Source: Lachnospiraceae bacterium (GTDB lineage: Bacteria; Bacillota; Clostridia; Lachnospirales; Lachnospiraceae). Taken from it: a stretch of DNA of 32,326 nucleotides. The DNA lies in the NCBI GenBank assembly GCA_022797535.1, contig JAAWKU010000023.1:1-32326 (forward strand). Direction: 5' to 3'. How positions within the stretch are numbered: position 1 is the first letter of the stretch; the number at the start of each line of letters is the position of its first letter. Below, piece by piece: positions 1 to 8,077 of the stretch. Made by a program: the position numbers and the translations under genes. The notes under the pieces were generated by a model that saw nothing but the letters and a program-made list of their open reading frames with translations, was not told where the DNA came from and searched no databases.

Positions 1-1
1 C

Positions 2-247
2 GCCTCCCTCCTCCGCCTTGCCGATGAAAATTTATTCTGCGGAGTTTTGCCAGATATAATCGAGTCAGCACACTGGATGGAACGAAAAAGAGTAGACCCG
101 GGCTGGTATGAGAAGTATGACATCACGGAAAACGAACAGGGATACATACAGGAGCTTCTGGCACGGAAATCAATTTTCAAGAATCTCCGAAATAACATAG
201 GGATTGAGCAGGCAGTCAAACATGATCTTAGACATGGAACGCTTTGA
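2..247 (+). pseudogene. 3' fragment of an unrecognised gene, running into the IS
   Basis: This frame is open from the left edge of the window and stops at 247. Up to about 161 it reads like ordinary protein (LLRLADE near the edge, then an acidic, aromatic-rich stretch with HWMERKR and DPGWYEKYD). From 162 on it is translated from the terminal repeat and transposase end of the IS, so the last ~28 residues are not native. The likely explanation is that the IS cut off the natural C-terminus. The LLRLADE stretch recalls HD-domain phosphohydrolases, but this is too short to assign. A TTG at 47 could serve as a start, but nothing suggests the gene begins there. Confidence 0.4.
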
Positions 248-1281
248 CCCTGCTCTTTCTTTATACTGTTTAATAAGATTGAGGGCTGCTTTCCGTAGCA
301 TATTTAGATTCTGTTGGATATTACGATCTTCCACACGGCAGTAATCTTCTCCGAAATGTACATCCAGCAGCCAATGCATCGTTTCCTCCGACCATTCCAT
401 GCGTGCATGGTGCAGTAACTCTTCTGCCGTAAGTTTTCGGCTGGAAATATAATAATGCCATTCTTCCGTTTTCCCTTTTGGGCTTTCAAATTCTGTATGG
501 ACTGCTCCTATACACCAAAGACATTCCCAGTCTTCCCCGCCTGTCAACCAACCGGTTTCTTCCGTTACATATGCGCTGCGTTTCTCAATCCTGTCCCGGC
601 TCTTTTCTATACGCGATGCTGTATCCATAGCCGAAAGCAGCTCTTTATCTTCTACATAATCTGCTCCCCCGGCAATGATAGCCTTTGCTGTATTCTTCTG
701 GCAGTTGAGCGCATCGGCCACTATGATGCAGCCACTGATATCCAGTTCTTCCAGAAGTTTCTGCACTGCGGGAATCTCATTGCTTTTTCCATCCACACTT
801 TTCTGGGCAAAGGTCATTCCAAGTTCCGAGACCTGTGCGCTTACGACATGCAGCGGGCTTTCATAACTCGCCATTTTTTCCGTGGAACGGATGGTCTTCC
901 CGTCAAGGGATATGGTCATGCCTTCCATGCTTTCAGGCACCATTGACCGAAACCATTCATGGAAACAGCGGTTAAGCGATGCAGGTTCGACCAGCTTTAA
1001 CAGACACAGGATCCAGTAATAACAGGGGATGTTCTCAATCCCGAATTTCTCCTTAAAAAATTCGCTTACCCTGTCATCTGTTGCCCATTGGTGCATCTGG
1101 CTGACATTTTTTAGACCGCTTATGCTGCCCAATATCACGATCGTTATGGTTTCTGCCACACTGCAGAAATAACCATTGTATTCTTTTGTGGTTTCCACGT
1201 TCATAAAGTATTCGGTTATTGTGTTATGCATCATATTTACATAATATCACATTTTTCGTTTTTTGAAAATTGATTTCCGTG
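162..1281 (-). mobile_element. ISAs1-family insertion sequence (1120 bp)
   Basis: The ends are defined by a perfect 19-bp terminal inverted repeat: CACGGAAATCAATTTTCAA at 162-180 and its reverse complement at 1263-1281. It holds one gene, the transposase, on the minus strand. The transposase stop codon lies inside the left repeat, as is common in compact IS. The 8 bp flanking each side (GCTTCTGG at 154-161 and GGTTCCGG at 1282-1289) match at 6 of 8 positions. That could be an old, decayed target duplication, since ISAs1 elements usually make 8-10 bp duplications, but a clean one is absent. Confidence 0.85.
170..1234 (-). CDS. ISAs1-family (H-repeat type) DDE transposase, probably with an internal deletion
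   Basis: 354 aa, the only gene of the IS. It catalyses cut-and-paste movement in this family. Landmarks are the SLDGKTIR motif with the first catalytic Asp near residue 110, the NEIPAVQKLLEELDISG block, VADALNCQ with the second Asp, and the C-terminal HARMEWSEETMHWLLDVHFGED block followed by an RKAALNLIK helix typical of the family. Odd point: after GGADYV (residue ~194) family members normally continue with a conserved segment of the form L-x-(V/L)-K-x-N-Q and about 15 further residues. Here the protein goes straight to EDKELLSAMD, which suggests an in-frame loss of roughly 19 residues and perhaps an inactive enzyme. The family assignment is firm; the deletion is judged from memory of relatives. 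The start is the first of two Met codons at 1234, just inside the right-hand repeat. Confidence 0.85.
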   Translation of the reverse strand: MMHNTITEYFMNVETTKEYNGYFCSVAETITIVILGSISGLKNVSQMHQWATDDRVSEFFKEKFGIENIPCYYWILCLLKLVEPASLNRCFHEWFRSMVPESMEGMTISLDGKTIRSTEKMASYESPLHVVSAQVSELGMTFAQKSVDGKSNEIPAVQKLLEELDISGCIIVADALNCQKNTAKAIIAGGADYVEDKELLSAMDTASRIEKSRDRIEKRSAYVTEETGWLTGGEDWECLWCIGAVHTEFESPKGKTEEWHYYISSRKLTAEELLHHARMEWSEETMHWLLDVHFGEDYCRVEDRNIQQNLNMLRKAALNLIKQYKERAGSKRSMSKIMFDCLLNPYVISEILEN

Positions 1282-1299
1282 GGTTCCGGGACTGAGGGC

Positions 1300-1328
1300 T
1301 TTTCAAGCAGGCTTTTTTTTGCTATACT
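1300..1328 (+). promoter_or_regulatory. Promoter for the GH9 operon
   Basis: -35 TTTTCA (1300-1305), 17-bp spacer, -10 TATACT (1323-1328). It starts 18 bp outside the right end of the IS, so the IS may have separated this promoter from older upstream control sequences. Confidence 0.5.
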
Positions 1329-1391
1329 GGCTATATATCAAAAGCGGCGCTGGCAGAGAACCGGCGGAATTGCGACAGGAGGTATATGGGT

Positions 1392-3053
1392 ATGGCGATC
1401 ATGGTCAATCAGGTGGGGTATGAAGCGGAAGGCCCCGGCAAAAAAGCAGTGGTGTCCCGGCCGGGCAGTTATGCACTGAAAAATATGGCGGGAGAGACGG
1501 TCTGGCAGGGAGAGACGGGGACGGCGGTCCAGGATCCCCTGTGCGGGGAGACATTATATTCGCTGGACTTCGGCAGTGTACGGGCGGCTGGAAAATATTA
1601 TCTGGAGGATGGACAGGGAGAGCGCAGCGACACTTTTATAATCGGAAGAGATGTGTATGCCGGGGTACATAATGCCATGATCAAGGCCCTTTACTTTCAG
1701 CGCTGCGGTTGCGCATTGGAGGAAACATACGCAGGCCCCTACATTCATGCGGCCTGCCATATGGAGGACAGCCAGATCTATGGGGTGGAGGGGCAGACTC
1801 TGGAAGCCCGGGGCGGCTGGCACGATGCCGGAGACTATGGGCGTTATATCACTCCCGGGGCGGTGACCGTAGGTCATCTGCTGTATGCTTACAAATTGTA
1901 TCCCGGGGCGTTTGAAGAGGAACTGAACATTCCCGAGAGCAGCAACGGTGTGGCGGATGTGTTAAACGAATGCCGGTATGAGCTGGAGTGGATGCTGAAA
2001 ATGCAGCGGAAAGACGGCGGCGTGTACCACAAACTGACGGCGTGGAGCCATGCGCCTTTTGTCATGCCGGAGGAAGATAAGGATCCTTTCTATGCCTATT
2101 CGGTCTCTTCCCTGGCCGTGGCGGATTTCTGCGCCTGTATGGCTTTGGCTTCGGGGGTGTATCACGGCGTGGACCAGGCTTTTGCGGACCGTATGGAAGC
2201 GGCGGCCAGGCTGTCCTGGCAGTGGCTTGAGAAGAACCCGGAGCCGCTGTTATTTGCCAACCCGGAGGGCAGCAACACCGGGGAATACGGAGATGGAGCG
2301 GATGCGGACGAGCGTCTGTGGGCGGCGGCGGAAATGATGCTGCTGGCGGCCCGCAAAGGAGAGAATGCCGGGACTTACAGGGACGTGCTGCGCAAGATTC
2401 TGGACACAGGCCTTAAGGTGACGGATTTTGGCTGGACGGATGTGGCCGGCTTTGCCGCCCTGGCGGTATTGACGGATTCTGGGAAAACCGCGGGAGAAGA
2501 AATCCAGGGAGTATTCCGGAAGGCTGTATTGGCAGAGGCGGAGCGGCTGGTGCATCTGAGTACCGAAAATGCCTTCGGCATGGCCATGGAGGCAGAGGAT
2601 TTCTGTTGGGGCAGCAATATGGTAGTGACCAACAGGGGCATACTGCTGGCCCTGGCCTGCGAAATGCCGGGAGAGCAGACAGCTTCCTTCAGGGCCCGTT
2701 ACCGGGAGGTAATCCAGGCCCAGATTGATTATCTGCTGGGCAAAAACATCACGGGATACAGTTTTGTCACAGGATTTGGGGAACATGCTTACCGGTATCC
2801 CCATCTGCGCACCACGGCGGCGGACGGCATAGACGATCCCATGGCGGGATGGGTGTCAGGCGGTCCCAACGGAAGGCCCGGAGACGAACTGGCCATACGT
2901 ATGATCCCGGCAGGCACGCCCCCCATGAAGTGTTATCTGGACAGGGAGGAGTGCTATTCCCTGAACGAGATGACCATCTACTGGAATTCCTCGGCGGTGT
3001 TCGTCACGGCTTTCCTGCGCGGCAGGGAGTTGACGGGAGGCGTGAAAGCATGA
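1392..3053 (+). CDS. Glycoside hydrolase family 9, cytoplasmic
   Basis: 553 aa. GH9 enzymes are inverting hydrolases acting on beta-1,4-glucans or cello-oligosaccharides. The N-terminus (to ~residue 85, beginning MVNQVGY) matches the Ig-like CelD_N domain; the (alpha/alpha)6 catalytic domain follows to about residue 545. Visible catalytic elements: WHDAGDYGRY with the Asp pair D145 and D148 (base/nucleophile site), a substrate-binding His in YPHLR (H471), and the acid Glu in SLNEM (E526). No signal peptide, dockerin or carbohydrate-binding module is present, so it probably works in the cytoplasm on imported oligosaccharides. Start choice: AGGAGG at 1377-1382 sits 9 nt from the ATG at 1392 but only 3 nt from one at 1386, so 1392 is preferred. 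It is first in an operon with the 57-aa gene (4-nt ATGA overlap) and GH43. Exact substrate unknown. Confidence 0.88.
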   Translation: MAIMVNQVGYEAEGPGKKAVVSRPGSYALKNMAGETVWQGETGTAVQDPLCGETLYSLDFGSVRAAGKYYLEDGQGERSDTFIIGRDVYAGVHNAMIKALYFQRCGCALEETYAGPYIHAACHMEDSQIYGVEGQTLEARGGWHDAGDYGRYITPGAVTVGHLLYAYKLYPGAFEEELNIPESSNGVADVLNECRYELEWMLKMQRKDGGVYHKLTAWSHAPFVMPEEDKDPFYAYSVSSLAVADFCACMALASGVYHGVDQAFADRMEAAARLSWQWLEKNPEPLLFANPEGSNTGEYGDGADADERLWAAAEMMLLAARKGENAGTYRDVLRKILDTGLKVTDFGWTDVAGFAALAVLTDSGKTAGEEIQGVFRKAVLAEAERLVHLSTENAFGMAMEAEDFCWGSNMVVTNRGILLALACEMPGEQTASFRARYREVIQAQIDYLLGKNITGYSFVTGFGEHAYRYPHLRTTAADGIDDPMAGWVSGGPNGRPGDELAIRMIPAGTPPMKCYLDREECYSLNEMTIYWNSSAVFVTAFLRGRELTGGVKA

Positions 3054-3223
3054 ATACATTTACATATCAGGTGGTGAGCATAGATGGAGATTATGCCCGG
3101 CTGAAACGGTTGGATGAGGACTCCGACGATCTCAAATTGGTGGCTCGGGCGCTGCTGCCGCCGGAGATCACGGAGGGGACGAAGCTCCTCTATGAGTGGA
3201 TGCAGTACAGCATCCTGGAGTAG
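3050..3223 (+). CDS. Small conserved hypothetical protein, 57 aa
   Basis: It starts at an ATG overlapping the GH9 stop (ATGA), with GGGAGG 9 nt upstream inside the GH9 end, so translational coupling is likely. The protein begins MNTFTYQVVSIDGDYARL and ends LLYEWMQYSILE. It is acidic and predicted mostly beta then short helix, with no Cys, membrane segment or known motif. The sequence feels like a small family seen in Lachnospiraceae, but I cannot name a function. Its place between two glycan hydrolases suggests a shared expression unit rather than a proven role in glycan use. Confidence 0.72.
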   Translation: MNTFTYQVVSIDGDYARLKRLDEDSDDLKLVARALLPPEITEGTKLLYEWMQYSILE

Positions 3224-3299
3224 ACTGGGGAAATAGGAGAAAATGCGGAGTAAAACAGCATGTAAATCCTAAGTATAAGACGATAATAGGAGGAGAGCG

Positions 3300-4844
3300 A
3301 TGAGCGGACAAAGAGTGTATCACAACCCGGTGCAGAGGGGGTTTTTCCCGGATCCCTCCGTGATCCGGGTGGGGGATGACTATTATATGGTAAACTCCAG
3401 TTTTCAGTATTTTCCGGCCATTCCCATATCCCACTCCAGGGATATGGTGCACTGGCATATCGTGGGCCATGCCATCAGCAACCCGGAGTGGCTGGACATC
3501 AGTGATATCAGGGATTCCCACGGGATCTGGGCGCCGGATATCTCCTATGTGGAGGGCAGGTTCTATATTTTTGCCACGCTGCGGCTCAATGCGGACGGCA
3601 AGCGGGACAACAATGTGATGCGCAGGCAGCTGGTGATGGTGTCCGACCGGCCCGAAGGGCCCTACAGCAAGCCCGTCTGTCTGGAAGTGGACAATATTGA
3701 CCCCTCCCATTTTGTGGATGAGGACGGCAGCCGGTACATGATTATCGCCAAGGCGGCGCAGGCCGTGCCCCTGAGCGAGGACAGTCTGCAGGTGGCCGGG
3801 GAGATGAGGACAGCCTGGGACGGCACGGGGGAGCGCTGCTCCGAAGGACCTCATCTGCTGAAAAAGGACGGCTATTATTATGCCATGGTGGCGGAGGGGG
3901 GCACAGGTTATGGCCATGGCATCAACATGGCCCGCAGCAAAAATATGTACGGCCCCTATGAGAACTCCCCCCACAACCCGGTGATGCGGCAGACAGATCC
4001 CCAGGCTCCCATCCAGCGCGCCGGTCACGGCAAGCTGGTACAGGATCAGAACGGACAATGGTGGTGTTACTATCTCTGCGGCAGGCCCAACCAGGGGCGG
4101 TATACCACGGTGGGCAGGGAGTCTGCGCTGGATCCGGTGCAGTGGACCGGGGACGGCTGGCTGACAATCAACGAAGGCAGGGGGCCCAGTCTGGAGCAGA
4201 CAGCTCCCGACCTGCCGGAATGCGTATTTGAGAGAAATCTGTTTGATGACTTCAATGAAGCCAGGCTGAATCTGGAGTGGGAGTTTGTACGAAACCCGGA
4301 CAATGGCTCCTGGTCCCTGACGGAGCGGCCGGGATATTTTCGCATCTGGACCAGGGACGGACAGCTTAACGAGATCCGTTCCAAGAACACTCTGCTCCGC
4401 CGGGAACAGGAATTGTCCTACAGCGCGGAGACCAGGCTGGAATACTACCCGGATCATGACGGGGAACAGGCGGGCCTGACCTGCTATTACAGCACAGCCA
4501 CCTATGCCCGGTGCTCTCTGTGCTATGAAGGAGGGCGTAAGATCCAACTGGTGATCAATCGGAATCACGGCGAGGAGCTGATGGCAGAGATTTCGGATGT
4601 GAAAGAGGCCCCGGTCTATCTGAAAGTGGTGGTAGAGAAGCTGACCCGCAGCTTCTACTACAGTTATGACGGACAGGACTGGCAGAGCGTGGGAGTATTG
4701 GAGAACTGCATCTATCTCTGCGATGAGGGCGTTCCCGATGACCCCAAGCGCCACACCGGCACGCTGGTGGGTATCTACGCCAACAACGGCGGCTGTGGCT
4801 GCCGCAAGAGTGCGGATTTTGATTATTTTAAATATGAGGATTAA
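3300..4844 (+). CDS. Glycoside hydrolase family 43 (beta-xylosidase / alpha-L-arabinofuranosidase type)
   Basis: 514 aa. An N-terminal five-bladed propeller (about 8-305) carries the GH43 catalytic triad: Asp18 in FFPDPSV (general base), Asp134 in NIDPSHF (pKa modulator) and Glu182 in SEGPHL (general acid). Residues ~315-512 form a beta-sandwich of the GH43 C2/DUF1349 type (starts NLFDDFNEARLNLEWEF), as in beta-xylosidases that trim xylo-oligosaccharides. No signal peptide, so it is expected in the cytoplasm. AGGAGGAG lies just upstream of the ATG. The 76-nt gap from the 57-aa gene has no terminator, so all three are probably co-transcribed. With GH9 this suggests intracellular breakdown of imported plant cell-wall oligosaccharides. 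Arabinosidase versus xylosidase cannot be settled from sequence alone. Confidence 0.9.
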   Translation: MSGQRVYHNPVQRGFFPDPSVIRVGDDYYMVNSSFQYFPAIPISHSRDMVHWHIVGHAISNPEWLDISDIRDSHGIWAPDISYVEGRFYIFATLRLNADGKRDNNVMRRQLVMVSDRPEGPYSKPVCLEVDNIDPSHFVDEDGSRYMIIAKAAQAVPLSEDSLQVAGEMRTAWDGTGERCSEGPHLLKKDGYYYAMVAEGGTGYGHGINMARSKNMYGPYENSPHNPVMRQTDPQAPIQRAGHGKLVQDQNGQWWCYYLCGRPNQGRYTTVGRESALDPVQWTGDGWLTINEGRGPSLEQTAPDLPECVFERNLFDDFNEARLNLEWEFVRNPDNGSWSLTERPGYFRIWTRDGQLNEIRSKNTLLRREQELSYSAETRLEYYPDHDGEQAGLTCYYSTATYARCSLCYEGGRKIQLVINRNHGEELMAEISDVKEAPVYLKVVVEKLTRSFYYSYDGQDWQSVGVLENCIYLCDEGVPDDPKRHTGTLVGIYANNGGCGCRKSADFDYFKYED

Positions 4845-4856
4845 AAGAGAGGACGC

Positions 4857-6689
4857 CTATTTCTTATTATTGGCCCTTTTGCGCAGGGTGGGATCCAGGA
4901 TTTTCTTGCGGATCCGCAGGGTGGAGGGGGTAATCTCCAGCAGCTCGTCGGTGTCGATGAAGTCCAGGGCCTGCTCCAGGCTCATCACCTTGGGAGGCGT
5001 CAGCCGCAGGGCCTCGTCCGCACTGGAGGAGCGGGTGTTGGTGAGCTGCTTCTTCTTGCACACATTGATCTCGATATCTTCGCTCTTGCCGGTCTGGCCC
5101 ACTACCATGCCGCTGTACACCTTTTCGCCGGGGCCGATGAACAGAATGCCCCTCTCCTGGGCGTTGTACAGGCCGTAGGTGATGGACTCTCCGGCCTCAA
5201 AGGCGATCAGGGAGCCCTGCTTTCTGTATGCGATATCCCCCTTGTAGGGTCCATAGCCGTCAAATACGGTGTTCAGGATACCATTGCCCTTGGTGTCGGT
5301 CATGAACTCGCCCCGGTAGCCGATGAGCCCTCTGGAGGGGATGGAGAACTCCAGCCGGGTGTAAGCGCCGCCGGTGATGGAACCCATGTTCCGCAGTTCG
5401 CCCTTTCTCTGGCCCAGCTTCTCGATGACGGCTCCGGCATACTCGTTGGGCACATCAATGTAGGCCAGTTCCATAGGCTCCAGCCTGTGCCCGGCCTCAT
5501 CCGTCCGAAACAGTACTTCCGCCTTGCTCACGGCGAACTCAAACCCTTCCCGGCGCATGTTCTCGATGAGCACGGACAGATGCAGTTCGCCCCGGCCGGA
5601 TACCTTGAAGGCATCCGTGGACTCCGTCTCCTCCACCCGCAGAGACACGTCCGTGTTCAGCTCACGGAACAGTCTGTCCCGGATATGGCGGCTGGTGACA
5701 AATTTGCCTTCCAGGCCCGCCAGCGGGGAGTCATTGACCATAAAATGCATGGCGATGGTGGGCTCGCTGATTTTCTGGAAGGGGATGGGCGCTATGGCAT
5801 CGGGAGAGCAGAGGGTGTCCCCGATGTGGATGTCGGCGATGCCGGAGATGGCCACGATGGAGCCGATGCCGGCTTCCTTTACCTCCACCTTGTTCAGCCC
5901 GTCAAACTCATAGAGTTTGCTGACCTTTACCTTGCTCTGCTTGTCCGGCTCGTGATGGTTGACGATCACCACTTCCTGGTTTACCCGGATGACGCCGTTG
6001 TCCACCTTGCCCACGCCGATGCGTCCCACATACTCGTTGTAGTCGATGGTGCTGATCAGCGCCTGGGTGCCGGCGTCGGGATCCCCCTCCGGGGCGGGAA
6101 TGTAGTCCAGGATGGTTTCAAACAGGGGCGTCATATCCGTGCCCGGCTGATCTGCTTCCAGGGAGGCGATACCGGACTTGGCGGAGGCGAACACAAAGGG
6201 GCAGTCCAGTTGGGCGTCGTCGGCGTCCAGCTCCAGAAACAGCTCCAGCACCTCATCGATCACCTCGTTGGGCCGCGCCTCGGGGCGGTCAATCTTGTTG
6301 ATACAGACAATGACGGGCAGCTTCAATTCCAGGGCCTTGCGTAGCACGAACTTGGTCTGGGGCATGGCCCCCTCGAAGGCATCCACTACCAGTACAACTC
6401 CGTTCACCATTTTCAGCACCCGCTCTACTTCGCCGCCGAAATCTGCATGGCCCGGGGTGTCAATGATATTGATCTTGGTGTCTTTATAAGTGACGGCGGT
6501 ATTTTTGGACAGGATGGTAATGCCCCGCTCCCGCTCGATATCATTGGAGTCCATGACTCTTTCGGCCACTTCCTGATTGGCCCGGAACACGCCGCTCTGC
6601 TTCAGCAGTTCGTCCACCAGAGTGGTCTTGCCGTGGTCAACATGGGCAATAATGGCTACATTCCGAATATTTTCCCTTTTTTGTCTCAT
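4857..6689 (-). CDS. typA: Ribosome-associated GTPase TypA/BipA
   Basis: 610 aa, the usual length. It is a translational GTPase of the EF-G class that binds the ribosome and supports 50S assembly and growth under stress, such as cold. GTPase motifs: G1 AHVDHGKT (15-22), G2 RGITI, G3 DTPGH, G4 NKID, G5 SAKSG. They are followed by a beta-barrel domain, two EF-G-like alpha/beta domains and the BipA-specific C-terminal domain (MVVGQTGKSEDIEINVC region). Start choice: an in-frame ATG at 6701 exists, but GGAG 6 nt before the ATG at 6689 and the normal MRQKRENIRN start favour 6689. The gene is convergent with GH43 with a 12-nt gap and no visible terminator. A good promoter lies about 155 nt upstream. 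Confidence 0.95.
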   Translation of the reverse strand: MRQKRENIRNVAIIAHVDHGKTTLVDELLKQSGVFRANQEVAERVMDSNDIERERGITILSKNTAVTYKDTKINIIDTPGHADFGGEVERVLKMVNGVVLVVDAFEGAMPQTKFVLRKALELKLPVIVCINKIDRPEARPNEVIDEVLELFLELDADDAQLDCPFVFASAKSGIASLEADQPGTDMTPLFETILDYIPAPEGDPDAGTQALISTIDYNEYVGRIGVGKVDNGVIRVNQEVVIVNHHEPDKQSKVKVSKLYEFDGLNKVEVKEAGIGSIVAISGIADIHIGDTLCSPDAIAPIPFQKISEPTIAMHFMVNDSPLAGLEGKFVTSRHIRDRLFRELNTDVSLRVEETESTDAFKVSGRGELHLSVLIENMRREGFEFAVSKAEVLFRTDEAGHRLEPMELAYIDVPNEYAGAVIEKLGQRKGELRNMGSITGGAYTRLEFSIPSRGLIGYRGEFMTDTKGNGILNTVFDGYGPYKGDIAYRKQGSLIAFEAGESITYGLYNAQERGILFIGPGEKVYSGMVVGQTGKSEDIEINVCKKKQLTNTRSSSADEALRLTPPKVMSLEQALDFIDTDELLEITPSTLRIRKKILDPTLRKRANNKK

Positions 6690-6729
6690 ATAAATCTCCA
6701 TTCCGCCGCCTTTGGCTGGCGGCACAAAT

Positions 6730-6748
6730 AGTAAATGAAAGATTTACT
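6730..6748 (-). other. Hairpin in the typA 5' leader
   Basis: Perfect 7-bp inverted repeat AGTAAAT/ATTTACT with a 5-nt loop, about 40 nt upstream of the typA start. It lies between the promoter and the ribosome binding site and could affect translation. No T tract follows, so it is not a terminator. Confidence 0.4.
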
Positions 6749-6843
6749 TTCTTTCACACGATTCTTTCTGCGTCAAAACACGCTCGAAAAGTTCATGGGG
6801 CTTGAAACGCCGATTTTGTCTTTTAAATCTCTCAAACCGTTAC

Positions 6844-6872
6844 AGTATATCACTAATTTAATTGAGGCGCAA
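6844..6872 (-). promoter_or_regulatory. Promoter for typA
   Basis: On the minus strand: -35 TTGCGC (6867-6872), exactly 17 bp, -10 TATACT (6844-6849). It predicts a leader of about 150 nt. Confidence 0.6.
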
Positions 6873-6918
6873 TAAAAGAATGTTGAAATTTTAGTCGAAA
6901 TTTTTCGTTGAAAAGGAC

Positions 6919-6947
6919 TTCTCAAATGTGGAAAAATGCGGTATAAA
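6919..6947 (+). promoter_or_regulatory. Promoter for the SSB-like gene
   Basis: -35 TTCTCA (6919-6924), 17 bp, -10 TATAAA (6942-6947). It is divergent from the typA promoter, with the -35 elements about 47 bp apart. Confidence 0.45.
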
Positions 6948-7014
6948 TATATTACATTACAGGCGTAACTGTGCCGGAAAAATTTCTTAATTGTGTAAGA
7001 AGGGAGAACACAAA

Positions 7015-7668
7015 ATGACAGATAAGGTAATCGAAAACAACCAGGTGACCGTGATGGGGGAAATCATCAGTGATTTTGCCTACAGCCATGAGATCTTTGG
7101 GGAAGGATTCTACATGGTTGACGTGAAGGTACAGAGGCTCAGCGAGAGTTTCGACGTCATTCCGTTGATGGTCTCGGAGAGGTTGATTGACGTGAACGCG
7201 GACTATAAGGGGAAAAATATCTGCGTGAACGGCCAGTTTCGCTCCTACAACCGCCATGAGGAGCGAAAAAATCGTCTGGTATTGTCTGTTTTCGCCAGGG
7301 AGATCGAATTTGTGGAGGAGGTCGAAGAGAGCTCCAAGACCAATCAGATCTATCTGGATGGCTATATTTGCAAGGAACCCATCTACCGTAAGACTCCGCT
7401 GGGAAGGGAGATCGCCGATGTGCTGCTGGCCGTAAACCGTCCATACGGCAAGTCGGACTACATTCCCTGCATCTGTTGGGGAAGGAACGCCCGCTATGCC
7501 AGCAGCTTTCACGTGGGAGAGCGCTGCGCCATCTGGGGCCGGATCCAGAGCCGGGAGTACATGAAGAAGCTGGACGAGGAACATGCGGAAAAAAGAGTTG
7601 CCTTCGAGGTTTCCGTAAGTAAGATGGAGTTGGTGGAGACGGAGGAGGAACAGCAACAGCCCCTGTAG
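7015..7668 (+). CDS. SSB-like protein with two OB folds
   Basis: 217 aa. Two single-strand-binding-protein-like OB domains lie in tandem: roughly 8-95 (NNQVTVMGEIISDF start, GFYMVDVKV strand) and 107-205 (NQIYLDGYICKEP start, YIPCICWGRNARYAS, then GERCAIWGRIQSREY, the classic SSB strand order). The second half fits SSB better. There is no acidic C-terminal tip of the canonical SSB kind; the end is Glu/Gln-rich instead. Likely role: binding single-stranded DNA in replication or repair, as an accessory to the main SSB. Start choice: AAGGGAG lies 7-8 nt before the ATG at 7015; the frame is open further upstream but without a better site. It stands alone between typA and dapA. Confidence 0.75.
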   Translation: MTDKVIENNQVTVMGEIISDFAYSHEIFGEGFYMVDVKVQRLSESFDVIPLMVSERLIDVNADYKGKNICVNGQFRSYNRHEERKNRLVLSVFAREIEFVEEVEESSKTNQIYLDGYICKEPIYRKTPLGREIADVLLAVNRPYGKSDYIPCICWGRNARYASSFHVGERCAIWGRIQSREYMKKLDEEHAEKRVAFEVSVSKMELVETEEEQQQPL

Positions 7669-7836
7669 GATATGCCGCTGACCGGTGTGCGGGATACAGG
7701 GGGATGGACCTGGACGTGGAAAGCATCTACATATAGGTGGTGATCATACAGTTTTAAAAAGGAAGGGGATTTGCGGACAGCGCTTTTATCCGCCGGATGG
7801 AGCCGGAGATCCGCCTCTTCCATTTTGAAAATCTCA

Positions 7837-7865
7837 TTGACAAAAACATAGGTCAATGCTATGAT
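7837..7865 (+). promoter_or_regulatory. Promoter for dapA
   Basis: -35 TTGACA (7837-7842, perfect), 17-bp spacer, -10 TATGAT (7860-7865). The predicted start, about 7872, is just ahead of the lysine riboswitch. In the 168 bp between the SSB-like gene and this promoter I see only weak dyads and no gene. Confidence 0.8.
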
Positions 7866-7876
7866 ATTAAAAATAA

Positions 7877-8043
7877 GATAGAGGTTGCGTATTTTAAGAG
7901 TACTCCCCCGGATGTGGCAGGCACAGGGGAAGGGGAAGGAAAGGGACATACGCCGAAAGGACCGACCTGCTGCGGGCTGGAGCCTTGGGTGTGCAGTGAA
8001 TAACTGCATGACTGTCATCTGAGTATCTGGATGGGGCGCTATC
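7877..8043 (+). promoter_or_regulatory. Lysine riboswitch (L box) aptamer
   Basis: About 167 nt closed by P1 GATAG (7877-7881) with CTATC (8039-8043). The conserved core appears in the right order: AGAGG then TGCG, TTAAGAGTACT, GGAAAGGG, ACGCCGAAAGG, GGGCTGG, ACTGTCATCTG, and GGGGCGCTATC closing P1. Order, length and the downstream dapA make the assignment firm. Lysine binding should stabilise P1. Without lysine, GCGC at 8036-8039 can pair with GCGC at 8082-8085 around the inner ATATCA/TGATAT hairpin (8049-8072), which would block the terminator that follows. Confidence 0.9.
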
Positions 8044-8077
8044 GTATAATATCAGGAAGCATTTCGTGATATGGTTC

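Noticed and set aside
3168..4754. Long open frame antisense to GH43
   Set aside because: It mirrors the GC-rich third codon positions of GH43, has no ribosome binding site and shows no known domain.
5487..6344. 285-codon frame antisense to typA
   Set aside because: The typA frame is unambiguous; this is its mirror.
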